Shown here: positions 1-9,284 of the stretch, piece by piece
Numbering within the stretch: position 1 is the stretch's first letter
Layout: the number at the start of each line of letters is the position of its first letter
Source: JALOAT01 sp041687015
Lineage (GTDB): Bacteria; Pseudomonadota; Gammaproteobacteria; Thiohalomonadales; Thiohalomonadaceae
DNA length: 64,000 bases
NCBI GenBank assembly: GCA_041687015.1
Contig: JAWLCT010000012.1
Location: 1-64,000 of the forward strand
Direction: 5' to 3'
Notes under the pieces: model-generated
The model's input: only the letters and a program-made list of their open reading frames with translations
Told to the model about the DNA's origin: nothing
Database searches by the model: none
Position numbers and translations under genes: made by a program

Positions 1-81
1 ACCACTCCGTGGGCGATGCCACGGTGCATTCAGACTGCCCATCGCCCAGAGGACTGGGCCCTACAACGGACGTGATTTCCA

Positions 82-106
82 TGTAGGAGCGGCCTAAGGC
101 CGCGAT
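82..106. repeat. REP-like palindrome, family 1
   Basis: The core is GTAGGAGCGGCC then GGCCGCGAT, an imperfect hairpin of about 25 bases. The same element appears as an inverted pair at 47582-47650, and relatives occur at 35521-35597 and 55876-55899. It resembles the short GTGGGAGCGGG-type REP sequences known from Pseudomonas and its relatives. That resemblance is from recall, not from a search. Confidence 0.7.
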
Positions 107-166
107 GCTTTGCGGGAAAGAAGCCATGCTGCTGCAAGTCTGTCCCGCCCAAAGCTCGCACCAAGC

Positions 167-189
167 CCCGGATTTCGCTTCGCTTCATC
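167..189. repeat. Palindromic repeat, family 2 (right arm decayed)
   Basis: The left arm CCCGGATTTCGCTTCGCTTC is intact, but the expected right arm ATCCGGG has decayed. The best copy in the window is at 3899-3925; other partial copies are at 10399-10428 and 45399-45424. Confidence 0.5.
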
Positions 190-287
190 TTGCCACGCGA
201 ATGGGCAGAACACCGAAGCGTGTCCATTCGATGGGAGCGAACTAGAGTGGACCATGAAGCCCCAGTCTTCCGTCGGGAGAGCCGTTC

Positions 288-3200
288 GTGCCCACCGTCG
301 ATGCGCCGCTCACTTTACTTCCGTGGCCGATTGGCCTGTTCTCCGCCGAGGGGAATTTGCTCACCTCAAATGCCGCTTTTGCCCAACTGGTTCGTGACGT
401 GGGCGCGCACGAAGCGACCGCCGCGGCAGACGCGCTGTTTGCCTCCCACCAGCCACTCCTCGGCGCGCTGCGCAAGGCGTTGGCCGGTGAGATCGCGCCG
501 CCCATCGAGTTGACGAGCATCGGCCAGCGGCAGACCTATCGGGTGCAGGTCAAACCGGTACCCCAGGAGTTCGGTGGCCCGGCAGGGGCACTGGTCTACG
601 CCGAGCCGGTATCAGCGATACCTGCACAGCGCGGGGCGCGGGAGCTGCGCCGCCGCGTCCTCGATGAAGCCCTCGATCGCATCAACGCGGTGATCTTTGC
701 CACCCCCGACCATGACGCGATCCTCGACGGCGTCGTCACCGCAGTGGTGGAGGGCGGTGTCGCGGATTCCGCGATCATCTATCTGCGACGGGACCACAAG
801 TGGCACATCCGCCACCTGTCCGGCCTGCCTGCGGAGCTGAAGGGGCGGGAAATGGAGCAACGGGAGTTGAAGGCTTCGCTTCGCGCTATGGAGGAGAACC
901 GGGTTGTGGTCATCAACGATGCCGCGGCCAGTGACGAGGTGACCGACGAATGGGTTGAACGGTTCGGTATCAGGGCACTCATCGATACCGAAGTCGAGGT
1001 CATGAAAGGCGAGCTGGCCGATTTCGCCGTGCACTACCACAGCCTCAAACGGCCGTTCGATGACCAGGACGTCACGTTCATGGAGCGGGTGGCGGCGGCG
1101 GTGACCCTGGCGCTGCGCAATGCCCACCTGGTGGCGAACCTCCGGCAGGAGCGGCAGACCGCCGAAGCGCGACGGGAGCAGCTGGCGCGGGAACAGGTCC
1201 TCAGCGAGGCACTCGGCCGCATTCACGACCTCATCCATTCAACACAGGCCTTCGACGAGATCATGCGCGGCATCAGCGTGGAGGCGGCCGAGGCGGTCGG
1301 CGCCGAGTCGGCGGTGATCTACGTGCGCGAAGCGCGCGATTGGGTCGCACGCTACACCTACGGGCAGCTGACCGGCCTCCAGGGACAGCACTTCAGCAAC
1401 GAGGCGCTGCGCGATTCCATCCGTGCAATCCGCGAAGGACAGACCGTGCTCATCAACGACGCACGAGCGGATCCCCTCGTGAACCGGGACCTGGTCGAGC
1501 ACCATGGCGTGCGCGCGGTGCTTGATGTTGCGCTGTTCGTGGCGGAACAGCCCGTCGGCGATTTCGGCTTGTACCATCACACCCCGGGCAAGTGCTTCAC
1601 CGAGTCCGATAAGGCGTTCATGGACAAGGTAGGCGCATCCGTCGGGCTGGCGCTTCAAAACGCCGACAGGTTGGCCAAGCTGCGGGAGACGGAAGCGGCC
1701 TTGCGCACGAGCGAGGCGCGCTATCGGCGCCAGGCGGAAGAGCTCGAAGCCATCTATCAGCAGGCACCCATCGGTCTGCTGGTGTTCGACCGGGAGCTGC
1801 GCTTTCAGCGCATCAACAACCGCATGTCCGAGATCAACGGCGTGCCGGTGGAGGACCACATCGGCAAGACACCTCGGGAGGTGGTGCCCCAGTTGACCGA
1901 GGTGGCCGACACGCTGGCACGGCAGGTCTTCACCACGGGGCGGCCGGTACTGAATTACGAAATCCGTGGGGAAACGCCGGCCGAACCAGGCATCGAACGC
2001 TATTGGACCGAGAACTGGTTACCCCTGAAGGACGAGACTGGCGAGGTGTGGGGTATCAACGTCGTGGTGGAGGAAATCACCGAGCGCAAGCGGGCCGAAG
2101 CGGCGTTGCGTGAGAGCGAGGCAAGGTTTCGGACCCTGGCGGACAACATCCCCCAGCTGACCTGGATGGCCGACCCTTCGGGATCGCGGTTCTGGTTTAA
2201 CCGGCGTTGGCATGAATACACCGGTACCACCCTTGAGGAGGCCCAGGGCAGCGGCTGGCAAAAGGTTCACCATCCCGAGCATCTCCCGCGTGTACTCGAG
2301 ATGTTGCGCCATGCGTTGAAAGCCGGCGCACCCATGGAAGGCACCTTCCCGCTGCGGGGGAGCGACGGCAGCTACCGCTGGTTCCTGACACGGGCGATGC
2401 CCATTCGGGACGAGCGCGGCCAGGTGGTGCGCTGGTTCGGCACCGACACCGACATCACCGAGCGCATGCAGGCGGAAGAGCGCGAGCGTCATCAGGCCCG
2501 CCACGACCCGCTCACCGACCTGCCCAACCGTCGCCTGTTGCTGGAATTGCTTCAGGCGGAGCTGCTGAAGGCGCAGCGGAGCGAACGAAAGGTGGCTGTG
2601 CTGTTTCTCGATCTCGACCGCTTCAAAGTGATCAACGACACGCTCGGCCACGAGGCGGGTGATGCCCTGTTGCAGGCGGTCGCGGTCCGGCTTTCTTCCA
2701 GGGTGCGTCGCTCCGACATCGTCGCCCGCCTGGGCGGCGACGAGTTCACCGTGCTTCTGCCCGGGCTGCTGCATGCGGACCAGGCCCGCGAGGTGGCGGA
2801 GGACATCGTCGGGGTCTTCCGGCAGCCATTCGACCTCGCAGGGCAGCGCCTCTATGTCACCACCAGCGTCGGGATCGGTCTCTTTCCCGAAGACGACGAG
2901 CGCGCGGACGGGCTGCTGCGGCGCGCCGACCTGGCAATGTACGAGGCCAAGGAGCAGGGCCGTAACACCTACCGGTTCTACAACCCGTCCATCGATCGCC
3001 GTGCCCATGAGCGGGCGCACATCGAGGCAGGATTGCGTCAGGCCCTGAACGACGGTGGCTTGCGTGTGGTTTATCAGCCCGAGTTCGACTTGCGCAGCGG
3101 GCGGGTCGTCGGGCTCGAGGCGCTGGTGCGCTGGCAGCACCCGGAGCTCGGCCTTCTTCACCCGGAGCGATTCATTCCAGTGGCCGAGGAGAGCGATCTC

Positions 3201-3773
3201 ATCACTGCCCTGGACGACTGGGTGCTGAGCAGCGCCTGCGCCCAGGCCAAGCGCTGGCAGGAACTGGGGCTCGCTCCCATATGCATCAGCGTGAATGTCT
3301 CTGCACGGCGTTTTGACAGCCCGGACGTGGTCGACGTCGTGCGGCATAACCTGGAAAAGAGCGGGCTTGCCGCCGCGCATCTGGAGCTGGAATTGACCGA
3401 GGGCACCGTGATGCGCCGCATCGACCAAAGCATCAAGCGGATGCAGGAACTGGTTGCCCTGGGCGTCAGGGTCACGGTCGACGACTTCGGCATCGGTTAC
3501 TCCTCACTTGGCTATCTCAAGCGCCTGCCCATCGCCAAACTTAAGATCGACCGGTCGTTCGTGCGCGACATCGGTACCGATCCGGACGACCGCGCCATCG
3601 TCCAGGCGGTGACGGCCCTGGCACACACCCTGGGCAAACAGGTGATTGCCGAAGGCGTGGAGACAGACGCCCAGAGACAGTTCCTGGACGCGACCGGGTG
3701 TGAGCAGGCGCAGGGCAATTTCTTTGCCGCGCCACTCCCCCCGGAGCAGATAGCGGACTGGCTCAGACCTTAG
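288..3773 (+). CDS. Bifunctional c-di-GMP enzyme: GAF-GAF-PAS-PAS-GGDEF-EAL
   Basis: A 1161-residue cytosolic sensor enzyme predicted to make and degrade cyclic di-GMP. Order: a PAS-like N-terminus (about 1-115), two GAF domains (about 130-285 and 300-460), two PAS domains (about 480-600 and 610-735), GGDEF (about 745-905) and EAL (about 915-1160). The GGDEF motif is intact at residues 816-820, and an RxxD inhibitory site (RRSD) lies five residues before it. The EAL motif is intact at about 944 (EALVRW), with the later ELTEG and DDFGIG metal and catalytic motifs also present. Both activities are therefore possible, perhaps switched by ligands of the GAF/PAS domains. No membrane segment is visible. 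The GTG start follows a GGGAGA ribosome-binding site. It stands alone, with no operon partner on its strand. Confidence 0.92.
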   Translation: MPTVDAPLTLLPWPIGLFSAEGNLLTSNAAFAQLVRDVGAHEATAAADALFASHQPLLGALRKALAGEIAPPIELTSIGQRQTYRVQVKPVPQEFGGPAGALVYAEPVSAIPAQRGARELRRRVLDEALDRINAVIFATPDHDAILDGVVTAVVEGGVADSAIIYLRRDHKWHIRHLSGLPAELKGREMEQRELKASLRAMEENRVVVINDAAASDEVTDEWVERFGIRALIDTEVEVMKGELADFAVHYHSLKRPFDDQDVTFMERVAAAVTLALRNAHLVANLRQERQTAEARREQLAREQVLSEALGRIHDLIHSTQAFDEIMRGISVEAAEAVGAESAVIYVREARDWVARYTYGQLTGLQGQHFSNEALRDSIRAIREGQTVLINDARADPLVNRDLVEHHGVRAVLDVALFVAEQPVGDFGLYHHTPGKCFTESDKAFMDKVGASVGLALQNADRLAKLRETEAALRTSEARYRRQAEELEAIYQQAPIGLLVFDRELRFQRINNRMSEINGVPVEDHIGKTPREVVPQLTEVADTLARQVFTTGRPVLNYEIRGETPAEPGIERYWTENWLPLKDETGEVWGINVVVEEITERKRAEAALRESEARFRTLADNIPQLTWMADPSGSRFWFNRRWHEYTGTTLEEAQGSGWQKVHHPEHLPRVLEMLRHALKAGAPMEGTFPLRGSDGSYRWFLTRAMPIRDERGQVVRWFGTDTDITERMQAEERERHQARHDPLTDLPNRRLLLELLQAELLKAQRSERKVAVLFLDLDRFKVINDTLGHEAGDALLQAVAVRLSSRVRRSDIVARLGGDEFTVLLPGLLHADQAREVAEDIVGVFRQPFDLAGQRLYVTTSVGIGLFPEDDERADGLLRRADLAMYEAKEQGRNTYRFYNPSIDRRAHERAHIEAGLRQALNDGGLRVVYQPEFDLRSGRVVGLEALVRWQHPELGLLHPERFIPVAEESDLITALDDWVLSSACAQAKRWQELGLAPICISVNVSARRFDSPDVVDVVRHNLEKSGLAAAHLELELTEGTVMRRIDQSIKRMQELVALGVRVTVDDFGIGYSSLGYLKRLPIAKLKIDRSFVRDIGTDPDDRAIVQAVTALAHTLGKQVIAEGVETDAQRQFLDATGCEQAQGNFFAAPLPPEQIADWLRP

Positions 3774-3987
3774 TCAATGCCGAGGTCGGACTAACACAAC
3801 CGGGCCTCCCGATTGCGATGGCAGAGCTCCTTTGCGGGGAGTTTGGCGAGTGAGCTGGTGTTTTTTCGGCGAATCTCCTGCCGGAAGTCGAGGAAACTCC
3901 CGGATTCCGCTTCGCTTCATCCGGGCTGCGTGCGCAACAAAGAGGGACAGTCGCTCATCAGCGCATCGTGCGACGCCGAGCGTGTGT
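3774..3987. other. Intergenic region between convergent genes
   Basis: 214 bases between the end of the GGDEF/EAL gene and the end of the opposite-strand barrel gene. It holds one good family-2 palindrome (3899-3925) and no recognisable gene or T-tract terminator. Confidence 0.5.
3899..3925. repeat. Palindromic repeat, family 2 (best copy)
   Basis: CCCGGAT and ATCCGGG form a perfect 7-bp stem around a 13-nt loop (TCCGCTTCGCTTC). Decayed copies at 167, 10399 and 45399 share the loop and one arm, so this is a dispersed extragenic palindrome and not a one-off terminator. Confidence 0.65.
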
Positions 3988-4569
3988 TTAGAAAAACACG
4001 ATGGCGGAAGCGTTCAGCATGTCCACGTCAGTTTCGCCACCGAGATCATCATCCCCCACATTCGTATACCGTTCCCATTCCCCACGCACGGCGAAGTTTG
4101 TAAAGCGGTGCTCCAGGCCGACGCCGTAGAACACGTCGATGCCGTCCTCGCTGGTTGAATCGGAGGCACCGAAATTGGTGCGTACGTCCGCATCGATTTC
4201 CCAGCGGAACAGGCCACCGCGTGCGTAGAGGCTCGTTTGTGGCGTGAAGGGAAAGCCGCCCAAAGCCGATGCGCCCACACCGTAGCCCTGGAGGTCGAGG
4301 CTGGCGCGGAAGGTGCCGTCGTCCAGTGACTGGCCGTAGTTACCCAGGTCTATCCAGGTGAGTTCTGCCGCCAGCCATGGGGTGAACCGGTAGCCGCCGA
4401 ACAACTTGAAGGTTTCCGACGCCTCGTCGCTGTCTTCGCTCACGCCCGGGATGTTTTGTCTGTCGAGATCGATACGCGCCTGGCCCACGCCGAGCCCGGC
4501 GTAGATGTCTTGCGCCAGAATCGGCTGGGCGCACAGGAGGACGCATGTGGTGGCCAGCCATCTCCTCAT
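3988..4569 (-). CDS. Outer-membrane beta-barrel protein (porin-like)
   Basis: 193 residues with a clear signal peptide (MRRWLATTCVLLCAQPILA, then QDIYAGLG). The body has alternating short amphipathic strands typical of an 8-stranded OmpA-like or OmpW-like barrel, and it ends in the aromatic residue (…IVFF) used for outer-membrane insertion. The ATG at 4569 is chosen over longer possibilities because it gives the signal peptide and is preceded by GGGAGGAG. The acidic loop near the C-terminus (VGDDDLGGETDVD) may face the exterior. No catalytic motif is visible and no substrate can be assigned. It lies downstream of the permease at 4827-6692 on the same strand, separated by 257 bp and a GC hairpin, so it is probably its own transcription unit. 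Confidence 0.85.
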   Translation of the reverse strand: MRRWLATTCVLLCAQPILAQDIYAGLGVGQARIDLDRQNIPGVSEDSDEASETFKLFGGYRFTPWLAAELTWIDLGNYGQSLDDGTFRASLDLQGYGVGASALGGFPFTPQTSLYARGGLFRWEIDADVRTNFGASDSTSEDGIDVFYGVGLEHRFTNFAVRGEWERYTNVGDDDLGGETDVDMLNASAIVFF

Positions 4570-4792
4570 CACGGTCTCCTCCCTGATGTGTGACGGACAG
4601 CTTTGGGGCGGTCCGCCCGATGGCGGACGCGTAGCCCAATGAGCATGGGACACGTGACGGATTTCGCCAGTGAGCGGCTTCGGAAAAAGTGAGGGAGCGG
4701 GTTTGCGGGCGTTCCGCCCGGGGGTGTTGCAGTGCCTGCGCATCCCGGCACCCGCTGCGCGGCTACATGGGGTTGCGGGAAGCGAGGGGGAA

Positions 4793-4819
4793 GAACCCGC
4801 GGGGCAGGCCCGCGGGTTC
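4793..4819 (-). terminator. Possible terminator of the SLC13-type permease
   Basis: GAACCCGCGGG and CCCGCGGGTTC form a perfect 11-bp stem with a 5-nt loop, eight bases past the permease stop. The downstream side on the minus strand is TTCCCCCTC, so the T-tract is poor. It could be a Rho-assisted terminator or simply a stable 3' hairpin. Confidence 0.4.
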
Positions 4820-4826
4820 CGGTACG

Positions 4827-6692
4827 TCAGAACACCAGGTTCAGCATGACGATCATCACGGCCCAGAACAGCAGGGTCATGACGCCGCCGGCACGCATGT
4901 AGTCGGACACGCGATAACCGCCGGGCCCCATCAGCAGCGCGTTCACCTGATGGGTGGGCAGGAAGAACGAGTTGGAGGTGGCGATGGCCACGGTGAGGGC
5001 GAAAATGGCCGGGTCGGCGCCGGCCTTCACGGCGATGTTCACGGCCAGGGGCACCAACAGCACGGTGGCGCCCACGTTGGACATGACCAGGGTGAAGAAG
5101 GTGGCGAGGCCCGCGATGACCACCTGCAGCAGTATGAGGTTTACATCGCCGCCAAGCACTTCCAGGGTCTTCACGGCAATCCACTCGGCGGTGCCGGTGG
5201 TTTCCACCGCCAGGCCCAACGGGATCAGGCTCGCCAGCAGGAAAACGGATTTCCAGCTCACCGCTTCGTAGGCCTCGTCCATGGTCACCACGCCGCTCAC
5301 GATCATGCCGATGGCGCCCGCCATCAGGGCTACGGAGAGGCGGATGTCGGTGAACAGGATCAGCCCCAGTGCCAACAGGAAGAAGGCCAATGCAAAGCCC
5401 ACCTTCTGGGGACGCAGCTCTTCATGGGGGAAGTCGGTGGTGATCACCACGAAGTTCTTGTGGTCCTTTTGGATGGCGGCCAGATCATCCCAGCTGCTGT
5501 GCAGCACCAGGGTGTCACCGGATTGCAGCACCAGCTCGCGCAGATCCTGGCGGATGGTCTCACCGCCGCGGTGCACCGCAAGGACGTTGAGGCCGTACGT
5601 CATGCGCATGCGGATTTCGCGCAGGGATTTGCCGATCAGCTCGGAGCTGGGCGGAATGACGGCTTCAGCCGTGCCTGAGCGGCTGCGGCTGAGTGCATCC
5701 GCGAACACGATGAGCCCGGAGGTCATCTGCATGCCGTGGTCGGTTGCGAAGGCTTCCACCGCGGTGCGCGGACCCATGAGCGCGAGCATGGCATCACGCT
5801 GGATCACCAGGTCGCGCGCCGGGCTGATGCGCAGTTGGTCGACATCGCGCATGGCCACGATGGCCAGGTCGCGGCCGAGCAGCTTTTCCACTTCCTCGAT
5901 GGTCTTGCCGATCAGCGGGCTGTCCTGGTTCACGGCGGTCTCGTAGATGTCACCGCTCAGGCCGTACAGGTCCTGGAAATACTGCAGCGTGCTGCCGCCT
6001 TCGCCGGCCTCGGACTTGTTCACGGGCAGTACGAAACGGCCCGCGATCATGAAGTAGAGAATGCCCGTGGCGACCAGTGCGATGCCGATGGGGGTGACGT
6101 CGAACAGCTCGAAGGTCTGCATGGGCGCCACGCCCTGCGCCTCGAGTCCCCGGTTGGAGGTGAGGATCAGGTCGTTGAGCAGGATCAGCGGGCTTGAGCC
6201 GATCATGGTCATGGTGCCGCCCAGAATGGCGCAAAAGCCCATGGGCATGAGCAGACGTGACATGGGCAGACCGGTGCGCGTGGAGATGCGGCTGACCACG
6301 GGCAGGAACAGGGCGGCGGCGCCTACGTTCTGCATGAAGCTGGAGATGACGCCGACAGTGCTGGAGATCAGCGGGACGACGCGCTTCTCGGTGGTGCCGC
6401 CGACACGCATGATGAAGGCGGCTACCTTGGTCATGATGCCGGTCTTGTCCAGGCCCGCGCCGATGATCATGACGGCGATGATCGAAACCACCGCATTACT
6501 GGCGAAACCGTTGAACAGATCGCGGGTGTTGACCAGGGACGGGACCAGCGAATCGGGCAGCACGGTGGTAAGGCCGAGCAGCACCATCACGACCACGGCC
6601 GCCACGTCCACGCGTACCACTTCCGACACGAACAGGTAGATGGTGAAGGCCAGGAAGGCCAGCACCCACATCATTTCAACCGTGAGTTCCAA
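4827..6692 (-). CDS. SLC13/DASS-family permease with internal RCK_C (TrkA-C) domains
   Basis: A 621-residue inner-membrane transporter of the divalent anion:Na+ symporter/ArsB-NhaD superfamily. Hydrophobic segments fill the N-terminal third (about 1-215) and the C-terminal third (about 415-621). Between them is a soluble block containing two TrkA-C-like regulatory domains (about 233-305 and 330-400, the second beginning SSELIGKSLREIRMRM). This is the layout of SLC13 permeases with RCK_C inserts in bacteria, several of which have been linked to sulfate or other anions. The substrate cannot be read from sequence; sulfate or a dicarboxylate are the usual candidates, and sulfate would fit a sulfur oxidiser (inference). 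It is transcribed alone, leftward, from ATG at 6692. Confidence 0.87.
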   Translation of the reverse strand: MELTVEMMWVLAFLAFTIYLFVSEVVRVDVAAVVVMVLLGLTTVLPDSLVPSLVNTRDLFNGFASNAVVSIIAVMIIGAGLDKTGIMTKVAAFIMRVGGTTEKRVVPLISSTVGVISSFMQNVGAAALFLPVVSRISTRTGLPMSRLLMPMGFCAILGGTMTMIGSSPLILLNDLILTSNRGLEAQGVAPMQTFELFDVTPIGIALVATGILYFMIAGRFVLPVNKSEAGEGGSTLQYFQDLYGLSGDIYETAVNQDSPLIGKTIEEVEKLLGRDLAIVAMRDVDQLRISPARDLVIQRDAMLALMGPRTAVEAFATDHGMQMTSGLIVFADALSRSRSGTAEAVIPPSSELIGKSLREIRMRMTYGLNVLAVHRGGETIRQDLRELVLQSGDTLVLHSSWDDLAAIQKDHKNFVVITTDFPHEELRPQKVGFALAFFLLALGLILFTDIRLSVALMAGAIGMIVSGVVTMDEAYEAVSWKSVFLLASLIPLGLAVETTGTAEWIAVKTLEVLGGDVNLILLQVVIAGLATFFTLVMSNVGATVLLVPLAVNIAVKAGADPAIFALTVAIATSNSFFLPTHQVNALLMGPGGYRVSDYMRAGGVMTLLFWAVMIVMLNLVF

Positions 6693-6793
6693 GAAAGTCC
6701 TCCTTCATCGGAGCGTGAAGATTTTGTGAAGGCGAACTTTACCATCAGGCTAATGGCAGGCAAAACGGCGGCGTCTGAAGCCGGGGGGAAAGC

Positions 6794-7552
6794 TCAGCGG
6801 CAGCGGGTAACGGCGTCCAGCAGGCAGCGGCGACGGTCCACCCAGGTGGCACCGCTGAGGCGCGCGCCAGTGAACACAGTCTGGAACAGCTCTGCATCCA
6901 CCAAGGAGGCGCGGGTGAGGTTTGCGTCGCTCAAATCGGCCTGGGCGAGGCGCGCGTTGTGCAGCCGGGCCCGTTCCAGGTTGGCGCGCGTCAGGACGGC
7001 ACGCTCCAGATTGGCGCCGTCCAGCATGGCCTGGGAGAGATTGGTTTCCGTCAGAATGGCCGCACTCAGGTCGGCCTGTTTCAAATCCGCCTGGGTCAGG
7101 TCGGCGCCGCCGAGATCCGCTTCGCGCAAGTTGCTCTGGTAAAAGGTGGCCTTGCGGATGCGGGCGTTCGCCAGGCTGGCACCGCTGAGATCGGCACGAT
7201 CAGCCGAGATGCCGTCCAGCAGCGCACCGCGGAGCCTGGTGCCCTGAAGCCGGGCGCCGAGCAGGCGCGCCTCCACCAGGCGCGCTTCGTCGGCGGTGGC
7301 GCCGCTCAGATCGGCAAAGGACAGATCCGCCCCTGACAGGCGTGCACCGCTCAGATCCGCGCCCGCCAGATTGGTACGTATGAGCACGGCGCCTTCCAGG
7401 TCCACGCCACGTAGCGCAAGGCCCTGCTTGTCGCAGCCACGCCAATTTACCTGGCGTCCGGGTGGATCTTCGCAGGCGGCCTGTGCCGTGGCGCCCAGGC
7501 AGAGCAGGGCGGCGGCCAGCAGGTAAGGCAACAAACCGGGACGTATGCTCAC
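6794..7552 (-). CDS. Secreted pentapeptide-repeat protein
   Basis: 252 residues: a signal peptide (about 1-25, ending ATAQA) then a long run of A(D/N)LXX pentapeptide repeats from about residue 45 to 230. These should fold into a right-handed quadrilateral beta-helix. The C-terminus has WVDRRRCLLDAVTRC, so with Cys near the N-terminus a disulfide is possible after export. Some family members mimic DNA and protect gyrase, but a signal peptide argues against a gyrase role here. The GTG start at 7552 overlaps the stop of the preceding gene (GTGA), implying translational coupling to the methyltransferase-like protein. Function unknown. Confidence 0.82.
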   Translation of the reverse strand: MSIRPGLLPYLLAAALLCLGATAQAACEDPPGRQVNWRGCDKQGLALRGVDLEGAVLIRTNLAGADLSGARLSGADLSFADLSGATADEARLVEARLLGARLQGTRLRGALLDGISADRADLSGASLANARIRKATFYQSNLREADLGGADLTQADLKQADLSAAILTETNLSQAMLDGANLERAVLTRANLERARLHNARLAQADLSDANLTRASLVDAELFQTVFTGARLSGATWVDRRRCLLDAVTRCR

Positions 7553-8034
7553 CAGAAGTCCTTGTCCCAGCGCTCGGGGTGGGCCCAGAAACGGGCGTTG
7601 AGCCAGTCGGGGGTGAGTTTGTATTCGGCCAGGTCGTAGACCGCGATGCGGGCATCGCCGCCCTCGGCGGCGGTCAAGGTGAAACCGAGGGCCAGCAAGT
7701 CGTTGTCGTCGAGCCGGCAACGGGCGTCCGCCGGGGCGCGGCGCGGCAGCACGGCGATCACCCGCGGGGCGTGCACGTCGCGCAGGCGGGCGAGTACGGC
7801 CAACGCCTCGGGGCGATCGAGAAACTCCAGGGTGCCCCACACCAGGGCAAGATCGAACCTGCCCAATACAGACAGTCGTTCGAACAGCCTCTGTCCCGGA
7901 TCAAACCGCAGCGATGTGGAGCAGAATTCCGGCCGCCCGCCGTCCGGGCCGATGCAAAGCATGGAAGCCGGGGCAAAGCGCACGGCCAGTGCCCGCGCCG
8001 CTGCCGTATAATCGCCTGCGTCTTTCGATTCCAT
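7549..8034 (-). CDS. Methyltransferase-like protein (DUF6231-like)
   Basis: 161 residues with a Rossmann-like layout: ASMLCIGPDGG as the nucleotide-binding loop, then GRFDLALVWGTLEFLD and HAPRVIAVLPR as later strands, and a Trp-rich C-terminus (RFWAHPERWDKDFW). It resembles the small proteins annotated DUF6231 in Pseudomonas, recalled and not searched. The glycine loop is short and degenerate, so SAM binding is uncertain. ATG at 8034 is preferred to the upstream ATG at 8049 because AGAAGG lies four bases before it. It is divergent from the DUF2797 gene (35-bp gap) and coupled to the downstream pentapeptide gene by a GTGA overlap. Confidence 0.7.
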   Translation of the reverse strand: MESKDAGDYTAAARALAVRFAPASMLCIGPDGGRPEFCSTSLRFDPGQRLFERLSVLGRFDLALVWGTLEFLDRPEALAVLARLRDVHAPRVIAVLPRRAPADARCRLDDNDLLALGFTLTAAEGGDARIAVYDLAEYKLTPDWLNARFWAHPERWDKDFW

Positions 8035-8069
8035 AACGCCTTCTAGCATACCAGCTGCGGTCCGAGCCC

Positions 8070-8876
8070 ATGTCCCTGAGCGGAAATCTGCAAAAAATGC
8101 GCGCCAGCTTCGCTGCCGACGGAACGGTGGAGTATGTGCTGCCGGTGGGTGAGCACGCGCTTGCCCTCAATCCCCTGCTGGGCAGGCGCCTCCGCATCGC
8201 TTTCGAGGGCGTGATCAACTGCGTCGCATGTGGTCGTGTGACCAGGAAAAGCTTCAACCAGGGGTATTGCTACCCCTGTGTGCAGCGCCTGGCGGAATGC
8301 GATCTCTGCATCGTGAGCCCGGACCGCTGCCATTACGACGCGGGTACCTGCCGCGATCCCCAGTGGGCCGAGGGGCACTGCATGCAGCCCCATTATGTCT
8401 ATCTGTCCAACACGTCCGCCCTGAAAGTGGGCATAACCCGGGCCTCCCAGATCCCCACCCGCTGGATCGATCAGGGGGCCACCCAGGCGCTCCCCATTTT
8501 GCGTACCCGCACCCGCCACCAGGCGGGCCTCATCGAAGCAGCCCTGCGTGAGCATGTGGCGGATCGTACCGACTGGCGGCGCATGCTCAAGGGCGATGCG
8601 GATCCCCTTGAGCTGGCCGAGGAGCGTGCCAGGCTGCTCGCGGCTTGTGGCGCGGGGTGCATGGAGGATACGGACGTGGAGGCGGTGGAAGCCGAGGCGG
8701 TCGTGCTGCGCTATCCGGTGCTCGAGTACCCCAAGAAGGCCGTGTCCCTGAATCTGGACAAGACCCCCGTCGTGGAGGACGAGCTGCTCGGCATCAAGGG
8801 CCAGTACCTGATTTTTTCCGGTGGCGTGCTGAACGTGCGCAAGTTCGGCGGCTACCGGGTACAGGTCGCCGCGTGA
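8070..8876 (+). CDS. DUF2797 protein with zinc-binding cysteines and GIY-YIG-like core
   Basis: 268 residues. The first third carries cysteine pairs (CVACGR, GYCYPC, CDLC, then C at PDRCHY and GTC) that probably bind zinc. A segment beginning HYVYLSNTSALKVGIT, followed by R and conserved Ala/Glu helices (AGLIEAALREH), resembles the start of a GIY-YIG nuclease-like fold. The family is DUF2797, of unknown function; a nucleic-acid-binding or nuclease-related role is inference. The stop overlaps the next start (GTGA at 8873), so the next small gene is translationally coupled. Confidence 0.82.
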   Translation: MSLSGNLQKMRASFAADGTVEYVLPVGEHALALNPLLGRRLRIAFEGVINCVACGRVTRKSFNQGYCYPCVQRLAECDLCIVSPDRCHYDAGTCRDPQWAEGHCMQPHYVYLSNTSALKVGITRASQIPTRWIDQGATQALPILRTRTRHQAGLIEAALREHVADRTDWRRMLKGDADPLELAEERARLLAACGAGCMEDTDVEAVEAEAVVLRYPVLEYPKKAVSLNLDKTPVVEDELLGIKGQYLIFSGGVLNVRKFGGYRVQVAA

Positions 8877-9257
8877 GACGGGCGGCGCTCCTGTGGGTTT
8901 TCCTGCCGCTGGCAACAACGGCGGACGGTCTCGCGCCGCCCCCCCGTCCCCGCGCTGGATGTGGAGGCGAACGTACGGGCCATGCTGGAGCAAGCCCGTC
9001 AGGCGGAGCATGATGCGGCCGGCCCGGTGCTGCAACCGGCGTCACCGGAGCCGGTGGCACCGGCGTCCGCGCCTGCAAAGACATCGGTTCAGCCCGCCAT
9101 CACGGAGGATCCCGAGCCCGCGCCGGCGGCGGCCGAGTCGACCCACGTGCCCGTCCCGCTGAAGACCATTACCGTCCGCGACCTGGACGGCGTGCGCGGT
9201 GTGGCCGATGAACTCGAGAACGCGCGTCAGCAGGCGCCGAAAAAAACGCTAGAATAA
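8873..9257 (+). pseudogene. Small secreted protein gene broken by a +1 shift in a 7-C run
   Basis: From the GTG at 8873 (overlapping the DUF2797 stop) the frame reads a signal peptide (VRRAALLWVFLPLATTADGLA), then changes character at a run of seven C (8939-8945). The continuation in another frame, VPALDVEANVRAMLEQ onward to PKKTLE at 9257, is a coherent Pro/Ala-rich then charged tail. Removing one C gives a single 127-residue protein. The homopolymer suggests either a sequencing error or a genuine phase-variable or disrupted gene. The protein has no recognised domain. It precedes serB by 27 bp. Confidence 0.6.
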
Positions 9258-9284
9258 CGCCCTTTTCGGAACGACCGTCCACGC

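Larger units (their letters stand above)
1..287. other. Intergenic region with REP-like palindromes
   Basis: No credible gene is visible before the first coding region. Bases 10-18 and 40-48 form a perfect 9-bp inverted repeat around a 21-nt loop, a possible stem-loop. A REP-like palindrome (82-106) and a decayed second palindrome family (167-189) follow. The stretch ends in a ribosome-binding site (GGGAGA) before the GTG at 288. I found no convincing promoter. Confidence 0.6.

Noticed and set aside
2019..3428. 469-residue open frame opposite the GGDEF/EAL gene
   Set aside because: Antisense shadow of a conserved coding region.
4570..5184. N-terminal extension of the barrel protein into the permease gene
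   Set aside because: The extension overlaps the permease coding region and would hide the signal peptide; the ATG at 4569 has the ribosome-binding site.
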